From IMG/VR virus record IMGVR_UViG_3300048835_000451, positions 1 to 22,088 of that record: 22,088 nucleotides of DNA. One strand, 5' to 3'. The stretch's first letter is position 1. The number at the start of each line of letters is the position of its first letter. The notes beneath the pieces were generated by a model. It made no database searches, had not been told where the DNA came from, and saw nothing but the letters and a program-made list of their open reading frames with translations. This DNA comes from a virus. Both the position numbers and the translations under genes were made by a program. This document shows positions 7,456-13,785 of the stretch, piece by piece.

Positions 7456-7897
7456 GAAACTGTTTTCCGTTGACCGGCTTTCGGCCCTCGTTCGGGTCGA
7501 TCCTCGCCTGCTCGATATCCACCATGTTCATGAACGGCCAGGCGGTCGCCGACACGTCCATGCTCTCGTGCCAGTCCAGCTTCCACCAAGTGAAGCCGAG
7601 CCACTCGGCAGTGCGCGGCGGATGGCCCATGCGCGTCTGAATGGCGAACTCGCACGCGAGCAGCTCGCGCTTGGCCTTCGCCAGCTGATCCTTCGATGCC
7701 CATCCGCTGCGGCGCATGACCTCGAAGCCGGGGCAGAGCCGACCGTTGTTCTTGCCGGTGTACTGGCCCATCAGGTCGAGTGCCAGCGCCCGCCCCCGGA
7801 AGGAAAGGCGCTGCCACTGTGGCGACGCGACCAGCAGCTTGGGGACCGCGATGAACTGGTAGCCGATCGCGCCCTTCGAGTAGCTACGCTTGCCCAT
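7373..7897 (-). CDS. Putative replication-initiation-like / HTH protein (174 aa)
   Basis: From the ATG at 7897 the protein reads MGKRSYSKGAIGYQFIAVPK and on. The core (WQRLSFRGRALALDLMGQYT, then NNGRLCPGFEVMRRSGWAS and ACEFAIQTRMG) looks like a winged-helix domain of the kind found at the N-terminus of phage and plasmid replication proteins. The arrangement RALALDLMxxYxGxNNG is recurrent in such proteins. The C-terminal tail is basic and rich in Pro and Arg, because the repeats at 7387-7455 are read through in two frames. It overlaps the Lar-like gene by 14 bases. Function as initiator is inferred from the fold impression and from the repeats in and beside its 3' end; it could instead be a regulator. 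Confidence 0.5.
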   Translation of the reverse strand: MGKRSYSKGAIGYQFIAVPKLLVASPQWQRLSFRGRALALDLMGQYTGKNNGRLCPGFEVMRRSGWASKDQLAKAKRELLACEFAIQTRMGHPPRTAEWLGFTWWKLDWHESMDVSATAWPFMNMVDIEQARIDPNEGRKPVNGKQFLSPAARGDRPPKRPVCPPQHGEIGAQK

Positions 7898-8090
7898 CGC
7901 GGCGGTTCCACGCCTGCGCGGCCAGCTCTGGCGATTGCATGGACCAGTTACGTCCGCCGCAGTGGAAGTCCTCGCATTGAACCTTCCACCAGTGCTCGGC
8001 GTTCGGCATCGGCGACAGCTTCGCCGGACCTCCACAGAACGGACACGGCTTCAGATCGCGCTGTAGCGCGTTGAGATGGTTCGCCTTCAC
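7884..8090 (-). CDS. Lar-like restriction-alleviation zinc protein (68 aa)
   Basis: The short product has the pattern of the Lar family: LKPCPFCGGPAKL with C16 and C19, WWKVQCEDFHCGG with C39 and C44, and the closing SPELAAQAWNRR. Four cysteines should bind one zinc. The founding member from the Rac prophage relieves type I restriction by favouring modification, so a protective role for incoming element DNA is possible. Many phage relatives are annotated only by similarity and may do something else. It overlaps the PC4-like gene upstream by 4 bases and the replication-like gene downstream. Confidence 0.75.
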   Translation of the reverse strand: MKANHLNALQRDLKPCPFCGGPAKLSPMPNAEHWWKVQCEDFHCGGRNWSMQSPELAAQAWNRRDGQA

Positions 8091-8314
8091 CGGGACACCT
8101 CCAGCGAAGCAAACGCGGCCTGTAGCGCCTCTATGACGGCTGCAATGGCATCCGGCCGCAGCGATACGCCTTTCGGTCCCGGCCGCAGCTCGCCGTCGCG
8201 GTCGAAGTACCAGACGCGGATGTCAACGTAGGTCGTGCCCTTGTACTCGGACGCTGTGACGCGCAGCACGTCGCGTCCGCGTGGCTGATCGAGGAAGACC
8301 GTCGGTTCAGACAT
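8087..8314 (-). CDS. PC4-like ssDNA-binding / transcriptional coactivator p15 domain protein
   Basis: The 75-residue protein has the compact PC4 domain pattern: DVLRVTASEYKGTTYVDIRV, WYFDRDGELRPGPKGVSL, then a C-terminal helix PDAIAAVIEALQAAF. In bacteria and phages this fold binds single-stranded DNA and can support replication, recombination or transcription. Here it sits between a winged-helix regulator and a Lar-like gene, so a role in element replication or expression is likely. Its ATG overlaps the preceding gene by 8 bases. The domain call is strong from the motif order; the role is inferred. Confidence 0.8.
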   Translation of the reverse strand: MSEPTVFLDQPRGRDVLRVTASEYKGTTYVDIRVWYFDRDGELRPGPKGVSLRPDAIAAVIEALQAAFASLEVSR

Positions 8315-8600
8315 GGCGACCTCCGGCGTAGGTGTAGCGCTTCACCCGAGCCGACTTGCCAAACCGAGTCGGGACTTCCTCCCATCGATCGACGATCAGA
8401 TGCCCTTCACCGCGCAGCACGGCAATGGTGCTGTTCAGTGCGTGGTCGCCGATCCGCTCGGCCTCGAAGCGGTTCAGGCTGCGGATGCGCAGCTCGGCCA
8501 GGACGCGTCCGATCTTGGTAGAATCGCCGTGCTGAGTCACTTCCTGAGCCGTCGCGCGATGCCAGTCGCCGACGGCTTCTTTCATGGTGCGGTCGTTCAT
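8307..8600 (-). CDS. Winged-helix DNA-binding protein (97 aa)
   Basis: I chose the ATG at 8600 because GAGGT lies about 7 bases upstream and 10 bases after the AlpA-like stop. The frame is open further upstream, but that part is the AlpA-like gene in another frame. The core TKIGRVLAELRIRSLNRFEA followed by ERIGDHALNSTIAVLR and GEGHLIVDRWEEVPTRFGKS forms a helix-turn-helix with a wing. Proteins of this type are common in proteobacterial prophages and satellites near replication genes and are probably regulators. Specific targets are unknown. Confidence 0.7.
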   Translation of the reverse strand: MNDRTMKEAVGDWHRATAQEVTQHGDSTKIGRVLAELRIRSLNRFEAERIGDHALNSTIAVLRGEGHLIVDRWEEVPTRFGKSARVKRYTYAGGRHV

Positions 8601-8610
8601 GGTCGGCACC

Positions 8611-8847
8611 TCACAGCACCACGAAGCCGCCGTCATGCGGGTTCGATTCGGCTTCCCGATCGCGCGCCCACTGAAGGTCGGCTTCTTCCGAGACATAGCG
8701 CCGCCGGCCGACCTTGTACGTCCGCAGCCGGCCGGATGCGATTTCTTCGAAGGCGCGAGTGCGACCGACTCGGCGGCGAGCGCACCATTCCGGGATCGTG
8801 AACGACTTGGGGTTGACCGCGAGTGCGGTCGAGATGATTTCTGCCAC
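8611..8847 (-). CDS. AlpA/excisionase-like helix-turn-helix protein (78 aa)
   Basis: The protein starts with GTG at 8847, preceded by GGGAG at a 7-base spacing. It contains a MerR-like helix-turn-helix: KSFTIPEWCARRRVGRTRAF, EEIASGRLRTYKVGRRRYVS, then EEADLQWARDRE. This is the arrangement of AlpA and excisionase proteins, which activate integrase or bend DNA at att for excision. In PICIs the AlpA-type activator is the switch read by helper phage. It lies downstream of int and the 202-residue gene, transcribed in the same direction, at the head of the block of small regulatory and replication genes. AlpA versus pure excisionase cannot be separated by sequence alone. Confidence 0.72.
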   Translation of the reverse strand: MAEIISTALAVNPKSFTIPEWCARRRVGRTRAFEEIASGRLRTYKVGRRRYVSEEADLQWARDREAESNPHDGGFVVL

Positions 8848-8940
8848 GGATTGACTCCCGAGACTGACCCGCGTTCGGCGCGGTCCGCCTGCGTTTGTTC
8901 AACGCATTGCGGTCAGAATCGGCGAATCAATCGAGCCGGC

Positions 8941-9549
8941 CTATCTCTTTCGCCGAATTGCCCAAAAGCGCGAAAGTGACTGCTGGCCGGTCAGCTCGGA
9001 TTGCGTGTCGTCGATCATCTTCACGAGCCGCGTCGCTGTCGTCTTCTTCACGCTCCACTTGCCGGTACTCAGCACGGCGTCGAGAGCCGGACTCAGCCCG
9101 TTGTGATCGGCCGCGACCTTCCAGACTGCCTTCCAGAGTCGCGCGCCAAGTTGCCATTCCCGCTGCGCTTTGGCGGCCTTCTCCGGCGTATTCGTCGGCA
9201 GGTTCCGGCTGTAGAAGATCGCATCGAGCGATGTCGGTCCGCCGACCTTCCCCATCGACGTGAACAGCTCATTGAACGCGACCGCGAGCCACTCCGGCAG
9301 CGGCAGGTTTTCTTCAGCACACAGCTTGACGGCGTGGAGCAGCTCCATTGTGTCGCCAGCCTGGTAGCGCCTGCGCCGCGCCTCGACCTCCTGATGAACC
9401 GCGATCAGCGATCGCGTTCGGATGCTGTCGCCGTGCCCGAATCGGTGCCCGGTTCGGAACGCGTGCGCAGCCTTCGCCCATGCAGGATCGAGATTGCGTA
9501 GCCGCTTCTCGTCGTCGTTGTAGCTGCTCTCAGCGTGGAAGGGGTTCAT
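8941..9549 (-). CDS. Hypothetical protein following the integrase (202 aa)
   Basis: The ATG at 9549 overlaps the integrase stop (ATGA), so the two are probably translated together. The product (MNPFHAESSYNDDEKRLRNL and on) is soluble, charged and helical. One segment reads LPLPEWLAVAFNELFTSMGK and the C-terminus is basic (RFWAIRRKR). I do not recognise a family and see no catalytic motif. Position next to int suggests a part in mobility, stability or replication control, but this is only context. The frame is open upstream into the integrase; that extension is out-of-frame integrase sequence. Confidence 0.65.
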   Translation of the reverse strand: MNPFHAESSYNDDEKRLRNLDPAWAKAAHAFRTGHRFGHGDSIRTRSLIAVHQEVEARRRRYQAGDTMELLHAVKLCAEENLPLPEWLAVAFNELFTSMGKVGGPTSLDAIFYSRNLPTNTPEKAAKAQREWQLGARLWKAVWKVAADHNGLSPALDAVLSTGKWSVKKTTATRLVKMIDDTQSELTGQQSLSRFWAIRRKR

Positions 9550-10769
9550 GCAGCACCCCGCGTCATCTTGAGCACCTTCGCGGTCGGCTTGCCTTCGAGC
9601 CACTCGGCCCATTGCCGCATCATCGACGTGCGTCGCTCCAGATGGACCCCGCGCAGGTACGCGGCGTCGGTCAGGTTGTCCTTCGCGTGCGATAGCTGCG
9701 CCTTCACGATCTCGACCGGAAAGCCCATTTCTTCGAGCCCGGTAGCGACCGTGGCGCGCAGTCCGTGGCCGGTCAGTCGGCCCTTGTACCCCATCTTTTC
9801 GAGCGCCTGCAGGACGACGTTTTCGCTCGCCATCTGCCCCGGCCCGTTCGGCGACGCGAAGGCGAGCGTCTCGGTGTTGACCTCGCGCAGCTCGCGCAGC
9901 ATCGCCACGGCCTGCGGTGGCAGCGGAACGACGTGCGGCCTGCGTTTCTTCATCCGCTCGGCCGGCACCGTCCAAGTGCCCGCGTCAAGGTCGAACTCGT
10001 CCCAGGTCGCGCCGCGAACCTCGCCGGTACGGCTCGCCGTCCAGAGGATCATGCGGATGATCCCCTTCGTACTCGGGTGCCCCTGATAGCCGTCCAGACG
10101 CGTCAGGAAGGCTTGCAGGTCCGCCGGCTTGATGCTGGCGAAGTGCGTGCGCTCGGGAGCCTCGAATGCGCCGGACAGCTCGCGCACAGGGTTGTCGGTG
10201 CGCCGGCCGGTCTGCACCGCGAAGGCGAAGACCGCGCCAACGCGCTGGCGCACCCGGCGAAGCGTCTCCAGCTTGCCGGCGCGCTCCAGCGGATCGAGCA
10301 CCGCGACGACATCCTGCGCATTCAGCGCTCCGATCGGCCGCTTGCCGATCTTCGGGAAAACGTAGTCGCGCAGGCTCTGCCGATTCTGCTCGATATGGCC
10401 CTCGGTCCACTTCTTCTGCCGCTTGGTGATCCACTCGCCCGCGACCGTCTCGAAGGTTTGTGCGGCTGCATGTACCCGCTGCGCGACTTCCTCGCGCTTG
10501 TGCTGTACCGGGTCGATGCCTTGCCGGACCAGATCGCGCGCCGCCGCCGCCCGCTCGCGCGCCACCTTCAGGCCCACGTCGGGGTACTCGCCGAGCGCGA
10601 GCATCCGCTCCTTGCCGGCGAAGGTATAGCGCAGTCGCCAGAGCCGCGCGCCGGTTGTCTTGACGACAAGGATGAGTCCGCGCCCGTCGTTCAGCTTGTA
10701 ATCGGCGGGTTGAGGCTTCGCGCCTCGCAGCTTGGCGTCGGACAACGCCTCGATGATCTTCTTCGGCAC
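9546..10769 (-). CDS. int: P4-type tyrosine integrase of element A (DUF4102 N-terminus)
   Basis: I chose GTG at 10,769, giving 407 residues beginning MPKKIIEALSDAKL, because AGGGA lies 9 bases upstream and the start matches the family. A TTG at 10,787 is an alternative. Residues 1-95 form the arm-binding DUF4102 domain (YKLNDGRGLILVVKTTGARL), residues 105-195 the core-binding domain, and the C-terminal catalytic domain carries R247, H335-x-x-R338, H361 and Y371. All signature residues are present, so the enzyme should be active. It would integrate and excise element A at its att site. Repeats at 10,792-10,823 directly upstream are likely arm sites. It is divergent from the second integrase at 11,107. 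Confidence 0.93.
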   Translation of the reverse strand: MPKKIIEALSDAKLRGAKPQPADYKLNDGRGLILVVKTTGARLWRLRYTFAGKERMLALGEYPDVGLKVARERAAAARDLVRQGIDPVQHKREEVAQRVHAAAQTFETVAGEWITKRQKKWTEGHIEQNRQSLRDYVFPKIGKRPIGALNAQDVVAVLDPLERAGKLETLRRVRQRVGAVFAFAVQTGRRTDNPVRELSGAFEAPERTHFASIKPADLQAFLTRLDGYQGHPSTKGIIRMILWTASRTGEVRGATWDEFDLDAGTWTVPAERMKKRRPHVVPLPPQAVAMLRELREVNTETLAFASPNGPGQMASENVVLQALEKMGYKGRLTGHGLRATVATGLEEMGFPVEIVKAQLSHAKDNLTDAAYLRGVHLERRTSMMRQWAEWLEGKPTAKVLKMTRGAA

Positions 10770-10791
10770 GGTTCGATATCCCTGCAATCAG

Positions 10792-10823
10792 CGCCCGGAA
10801 TCGGTACCCGGAACCGTACCCGG
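10792..10823. repeat. Three (CG/TA)CCCGG repeats, candidate integrase arm sites
   Basis: CGCCCGG at 10,792, TACCCGG at 10,805 and TACCCGG at 10,817 start 13 and 12 bases apart, close to one helical turn. They lie immediately upstream of the element A integrase. The same heptamer in the opposite orientation (CCGGGCG) occurs four times beside tRNA-Pro at 21,876-21,938. Arm-type sites of tyrosine integrases usually look like this. Confidence 0.5.
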
Positions 10824-10836
10824 ATAATTCTCGACT

Positions 10837-10939
10837 GTCAACGGACGTGCGCGAACGTCGCCGAAAGACTGCGGTATTTTGATCCCTTGAGAATCAGTAG
10901 GTTATCGGGGTTTTCTGGTCGTCAGCGGACATTTACGAA
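10837..10939. repeat. Pair of spaced direct repeats between the integrases
   Basis: GTCAACGGAC-N5-CGAA at 10,837-10,855 and GTCAGCGGAC-N5-CGAA at 10,921-10,939 are separated by 84 bases start to start and share the same internal spacing. They may be recombinase or excisionase sites, or the two half-junctions left by adjacent integrations. The match is 13 of 14 fixed positions. Confidence 0.4.
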
Positions 10940-10958
10940 TGCTGACGAATTGCTGACT

Positions 10959-10983
10959 GGCGGAGGGAGGGTAATCCTCCGCC
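10959..10983. other. Hairpin in the inter-integrase region
   Basis: GGCGGAGG and CCTCCGCC form a perfect 8-base stem with a 9-base loop. No U-tract follows on either strand, so it is not a standard terminator. It may be a relic of a host terminator, or a protein-binding site. Confidence 0.4.
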
Positions 10984-11076
10984 ATGTTTCCGGCTGTCGC
11001 ATGACGCTGCCGAAACCCGCGTTTTCAGAGGGAAACGCATAAACAGGTAGACCCATGCCGTCGCCGCCTGTACCAT

Positions 11077-11095
11077 CCAATTACACACTAATTGG
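11077..11095. promoter_or_regulatory. AT-rich palindrome just upstream of integrase B, candidate operator
   Basis: CCAATTA-CACAC-TAATTGG is a perfect 7-base inverted repeat with a 5-base spacer, ending 11 bases before the ATG at 11,107. Its AT-richness stands out from the surrounding sequence. Overlap with the probable ribosome-binding region suggests an operator for int or an integrase/AlpA site. Confidence 0.5.
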
Positions 11096-11106
11096 TGGGT
11101 AACAGG

Positions 11107-12357
11107 ATGGGCACGAAAGGCAGACGTTTGGCGGAGGAACTCTCCGCCATCGAGGTCAAGCGGTTGAAAGCCCCCGGCCTGCACTTCGTGGGGCACGTCG
11201 TCGGCCTGGCGCTGCAGGTGACGCCGGCCGGCACCCGGTCGTGGATTCTGCGGTACTCGGCGGGCACCCGGCGCCGCGAGATGGGCCTGGGCAACTACCC
11301 GAGCGTGACGCTCGCCGATGCCTGCACGGCCGCGCGAAAGGCGCGCGAGCTGCTGCGCGAAGGGATCGACCCGATCGAGGATGCGCGGGCCAAGCGCAGT
11401 CAACTGGGCGCCGTCCTGTCCCTCTCGTTCGACCAGTGCGTCGAGAAGTACATCGCCGCGCACGAGGCCGGCTGGAAAAACGCGAAGCACGGCGCACAGT
11501 GGCGCTCGACGCTCGACACCTACGCATCGCCGCACTTCGGCAAGCTGCAGGTCCGCGACGTGACGACCGGGCACGTCATGGCCGCGCTCGATCCGATCTG
11601 GACGACCAAGACGGAGACCGCGACCCGCGTTCGCGGCAGGATCGAGTCGGTACTGGACTGGGCGAAGGTGCGCGGCTACCGCGACGGCGAGAACCCGGCG
11701 CGCTGGCGCGGGCACCTGGACAAGCTGCTGCCGAAACCCTCGAAGGTCGCGCAGACGGAACACCATGCGGCGCTCCCCTACCCCGAGCTTGGCGACTTCA
11801 TGGTGAAGCTGCGCGCCGCCGCCGGCATGGGCGCTCGGGCGCTCGAGTTCACGATCCTGACCGCTGCGCGCTCGGGCGAGGTCCGCGGTGCCACCTGGTC
11901 CGAGATTGACCTGGAGGCCGGCATCTGGACGGTTCCCGGCTCGCGCATGAAGGCGGGCAAGGAGCACAAGGTGCCGCTGTCGGATGCGGCGCTCGAGCTG
12001 CTCGCGTCGCTGCCGCGCACCGATGAGACGGACCTGATCTTCTTCGGCACGAGGAACCGGCCGCTGTCGGACATGAGCCTGACCGCCGTGCTTCGGCGCA
12101 TGGGCCTGGACGTGACGGCGCACGGCTTCCGATCGACGTTCCGGGACTGGGCTGCGGAGACGACCGCCTATCCGTCGGAGGTGGTCGAGATGGCGCTGGC
12201 GCACACGATCGCCAACAAGGTGGAAGCGGCCTACCGGCGCGGCGACCTGTTCGACAAGCGCCGCCGGCTCATGGCCGACTGGACGAAGTTCTGCGGCACG
12301 TCGTCGGCGAAGACCGGCGCAGTCGTGCCGATGCGAAAACGCAAGACCGCCGCGTGA
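11107..12357 (+). CDS. int: P4-type tyrosine integrase of element B (DUF4102 N-terminus)
   Basis: The 416-residue enzyme begins MGTKGRRLAEELSAIEVKRL. The ATG at 11,107 has GGTGGG 7 bases upstream; an upstream TTG at 11,092 lies inside the palindrome and is less likely. The N-terminal DUF4102 domain contains LALQVTPAGTRSWILRYSAG and LGNYPSVTLADA. The catalytic domain shows R255, H339-x-x-R342, H366 and Y376, all expected residues. It shares domain layout but limited sequence with the integrase at 9,546-10,769, so the two are not recent duplicates. It would integrate element B. As the first gene of the rightward element it marks the left end of element B. Confidence 0.94.
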   Translation: MGTKGRRLAEELSAIEVKRLKAPGLHFVGHVVGLALQVTPAGTRSWILRYSAGTRRREMGLGNYPSVTLADACTAARKARELLREGIDPIEDARAKRSQLGAVLSLSFDQCVEKYIAAHEAGWKNAKHGAQWRSTLDTYASPHFGKLQVRDVTTGHVMAALDPIWTTKTETATRVRGRIESVLDWAKVRGYRDGENPARWRGHLDKLLPKPSKVAQTEHHAALPYPELGDFMVKLRAAAGMGARALEFTILTAARSGEVRGATWSEIDLEAGIWTVPGSRMKAGKEHKVPLSDAALELLASLPRTDETDLIFFGTRNRPLSDMSLTAVLRRMGLDVTAHGFRSTFRDWAAETTAYPSEVVEMALAHTIANKVEAAYRRGDLFDKRRRLMADWTKFCGTSSAKTGAVVPMRKRKTAA

Positions 12358-12439
12358 CGGACTCACGCAAAGAGCGGGCCGACCAGTGCGCGAACACCGG
12401 CCGGCCCTGACCACAACCCGATCACTGGGAGATCGAATC

Positions 12440-13090
12440 ATGGCTACCGAAACTGTAACCGACCCGAGCGCGCTGCCGCTTGAGCACCACGAATACGACC
12501 ACGTCGAGCGCTTCGTCGGCACAAAGGAGCAGCTGCAGGCCGTCGGCATCGGCGTGGGCGTGGCGTTTCCGGGTGAACCCGGCGCGCAGCCGCGGCAGAT
12601 CACAGTGCGCGATCCCCGCGGATTCAAGGCGCAAATCGCGCGAGCCTACCCGTGGCAAGGCGCCGGCCGGTATCGCGTGAACATTCACTTTCCGCCGGCT
12701 GAGTGGGAAAGCAGGCGCGCGGAGCGCCAGGAGCGCAAGCGGCTCGAGAGATTGCGCGCGACCGCGCAGGAGGCCGGCATGACGGTGGAGCAATGGCTAC
12801 TGCGGGACGTGCCGGAATCGGCCGCGGCGTTCCGGGCCCAGAAGTGCGTCGTCGCTGAGTTCATCACCGCGCTGATCTGGGCACACGTTGACGGCCGCGA
12901 CGGATATTCGTTCGACGCGGCGGCGCGCGCTCAGTGCGAGGCGCTCACGGCGAACCTGGTGCGCCTGTTCGAGCATGGCGGCATCGTATTCGACAAGGCT
13001 GCGCATGAGCAGGCGATCGCCGAGAAGCTGGCCGCTGCTGGCATCGTGCGCCAGGCCCAGAGCCGGCCGACGCTGCGGGTCGTCAAGTGA
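12440..13090 (+). CDS. Hypothetical protein of element B (216 aa)
   Basis: The ATG at 12,440 has GGGAG 8 bases upstream. The product has an N-terminal part with strands (AVGIGVGVAFPGEPG), a middle of basic helix (WESRRAERQERKRLERLRAT), and a C-terminal helical part (AAFRAQKCVVAEFITALIWA and on) ending in a basic tail. I do not recognise it. Its stop overlaps the next start (TGATG), so both form one unit between int and alpA. A role in regulation or replication of the element is possible by position only. Confidence 0.65.
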   Translation: MATETVTDPSALPLEHHEYDHVERFVGTKEQLQAVGIGVGVAFPGEPGAQPRQITVRDPRGFKAQIARAYPWQGAGRYRVNIHFPPAEWESRRAERQERKRLERLRATAQEAGMTVEQWLLRDVPESAAAFRAQKCVVAEFITALIWAHVDGRDGYSFDAAARAQCEALTANLVRLFEHGGIVFDKAAHEQAIAEKLAAAGIVRQAQSRPTLRVVK

Positions 13091-13503
13091 TGAACTTCAA
13101 GCTGAGGCCCGACCCGGAGACGCGCTGGCGGTGGGCGATCACCGCATGGGCTGATGGCGACACGGCCGGCGTTCTGCGATTGCTGGCCGTCGATACCCCA
13201 ATTCCAGGGTTCGCGCGCGCCTGGCTGGCCGATGCAGTGCTCGGCAAGGTCAAGCGCAGGCGGGGACCGAAGAAGGCCAGGCCCGATCTGGCGCGAGCCG
13301 TCCGCGAGGTTGAAATACGGGCCAACTTCGACCTTGCGCTGGCTGCGGCACGCTACCTTGCGGCCGAAGATGCCGAGGCCGGGCGCGTCGGCGACACTCC
13401 GACGACTCGCGCGATTGCGTCCCTCGCTCGCAAGCACGGGCTGTCAGAGGACGCGGTATCGCGCATCGTGTTCCATCGCAAGGCGCGCAATTCCAGGAAA
13501 TAG
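13090..13503 (+). CDS. Hypothetical small protein with C-terminal HTH-like segment (137 aa)
   Basis: Starting at the ATG that overlaps the preceding stop, the product is MNFKLRPDPETRWRWAITAW and on. A basic stretch KVKRRRGPKKARPDLARAVR is followed by helices, and the C-terminus TTRAIASLARKHGLSEDAVS reads like a helix-turn-helix, ending in basic residues. A DNA-binding role is likely but the family is not recognised. A perfect hairpin follows directly after the stop codon. Confidence 0.6.
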   Translation: MNFKLRPDPETRWRWAITAWADGDTAGVLRLLAVDTPIPGFARAWLADAVLGKVKRRRGPKKARPDLARAVREVEIRANFDLALAAARYLAAEDAEAGRVGDTPTTRAIASLARKHGLSEDAVSRIVFHRKARNSRK

Positions 13504-13564
13504 CCGCCGTGACCGGCGGGCGCATGCTCGCCAATATCGCCTCGAATCGTCGCAACCCGCGACG
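13504..13564. promoter_or_regulatory. Two hairpins upstream of alpA
   Basis: CCGCCG-TGAC-CGGCGG at 13,504-13,519 and CGTCGC-AACCC-GCGACG at 13,548-13,564 are both perfect 6-base stems in the 81-base gap before alpA. Neither has a U-tract. They could control expression of the alpA-rep unit, as operator or attenuator, or be chance in GC-rich DNA. Confidence 0.35.
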
Positions 13565-13584
13565 TGTCGAACCGAGGCGCAGCA

Positions 13585-13785
13585 ATGAAGATCATCCGCG
13601 ATAAGCGCGTAGCCGAGAAGATCGGCGCGGCGTCGCGCGCAACCGTTTGGCGCAAGGCGAAGTCTGAGCCGGATTTTCCGAAGCCGGTCAAGGTCTCCGA
13701 GGGAATCTCCGGCTGGGTCGAGGCCGAGATCGATACATGGCTCGAGCGGCGGGTCGCCACGGCGCGTGGCAAGCGACCGGCGTAA
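13585..13785 (+). CDS. alpA: AlpA-family transcriptional activator
   Basis: The 66-residue protein has the AlpA pattern: MKIIRDKRVAEKIGAASRAT, VWRKAKSEPDFPKPVKVSEG, and GWVEAEIDTWLERRVA. The MerR-like helix-turn-helix binds operator or att-region DNA. In P4-type satellites and PICIs, AlpA activates int or the lytic genes and is the usual induction switch. The ATG at 13,585 has GAGG 7 bases upstream; a GTG 21 bases earlier in the frame lacks the family's start. The next gene begins directly after the TAA, so alpA and the RepA-like gene are one transcription unit. Confidence 0.85.
   Translation: MKIIRDKRVAEKIGAASRATVWRKAKSEPDFPKPVKVSEGISGWVEAEIDTWLERRVATARGKRPA

Larger units (their letters stand above)
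10770..11106. other. Divergent inter-integrase region, probable element junction
   Basis: The 337 bases between the two back-to-back integrases hold no gene. They contain the CCCGG repeats next to int A, a pair of spaced repeats, two hairpins and an AT-rich palindrome next to int B (each listed separately). It is less GC-rich than the flanks. By position it should include the right end of element A and the left end of element B. I could not recognise a copy of the tRNA-Pro 3' end here. Confidence 0.5.

Noticed and set aside
10959-10983. Rho-independent terminator
   Set aside because: The stem is good but no T-tract follows on either strand.
10770-11106. Duplicate of the tRNA-Pro 3' end as left attachment site
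   Set aside because: I compared the tRNA 3' half and its downstream hairpin with this region and with 333-557 and found no convincing copy.
10933-12627. Long open frame (564 codons) on the minus strand
   Set aside because: It lies antisense to integrase B, is Arg/Pro/His-rich and matches no protein pattern; GC-rich codon bias creates long antisense frames.
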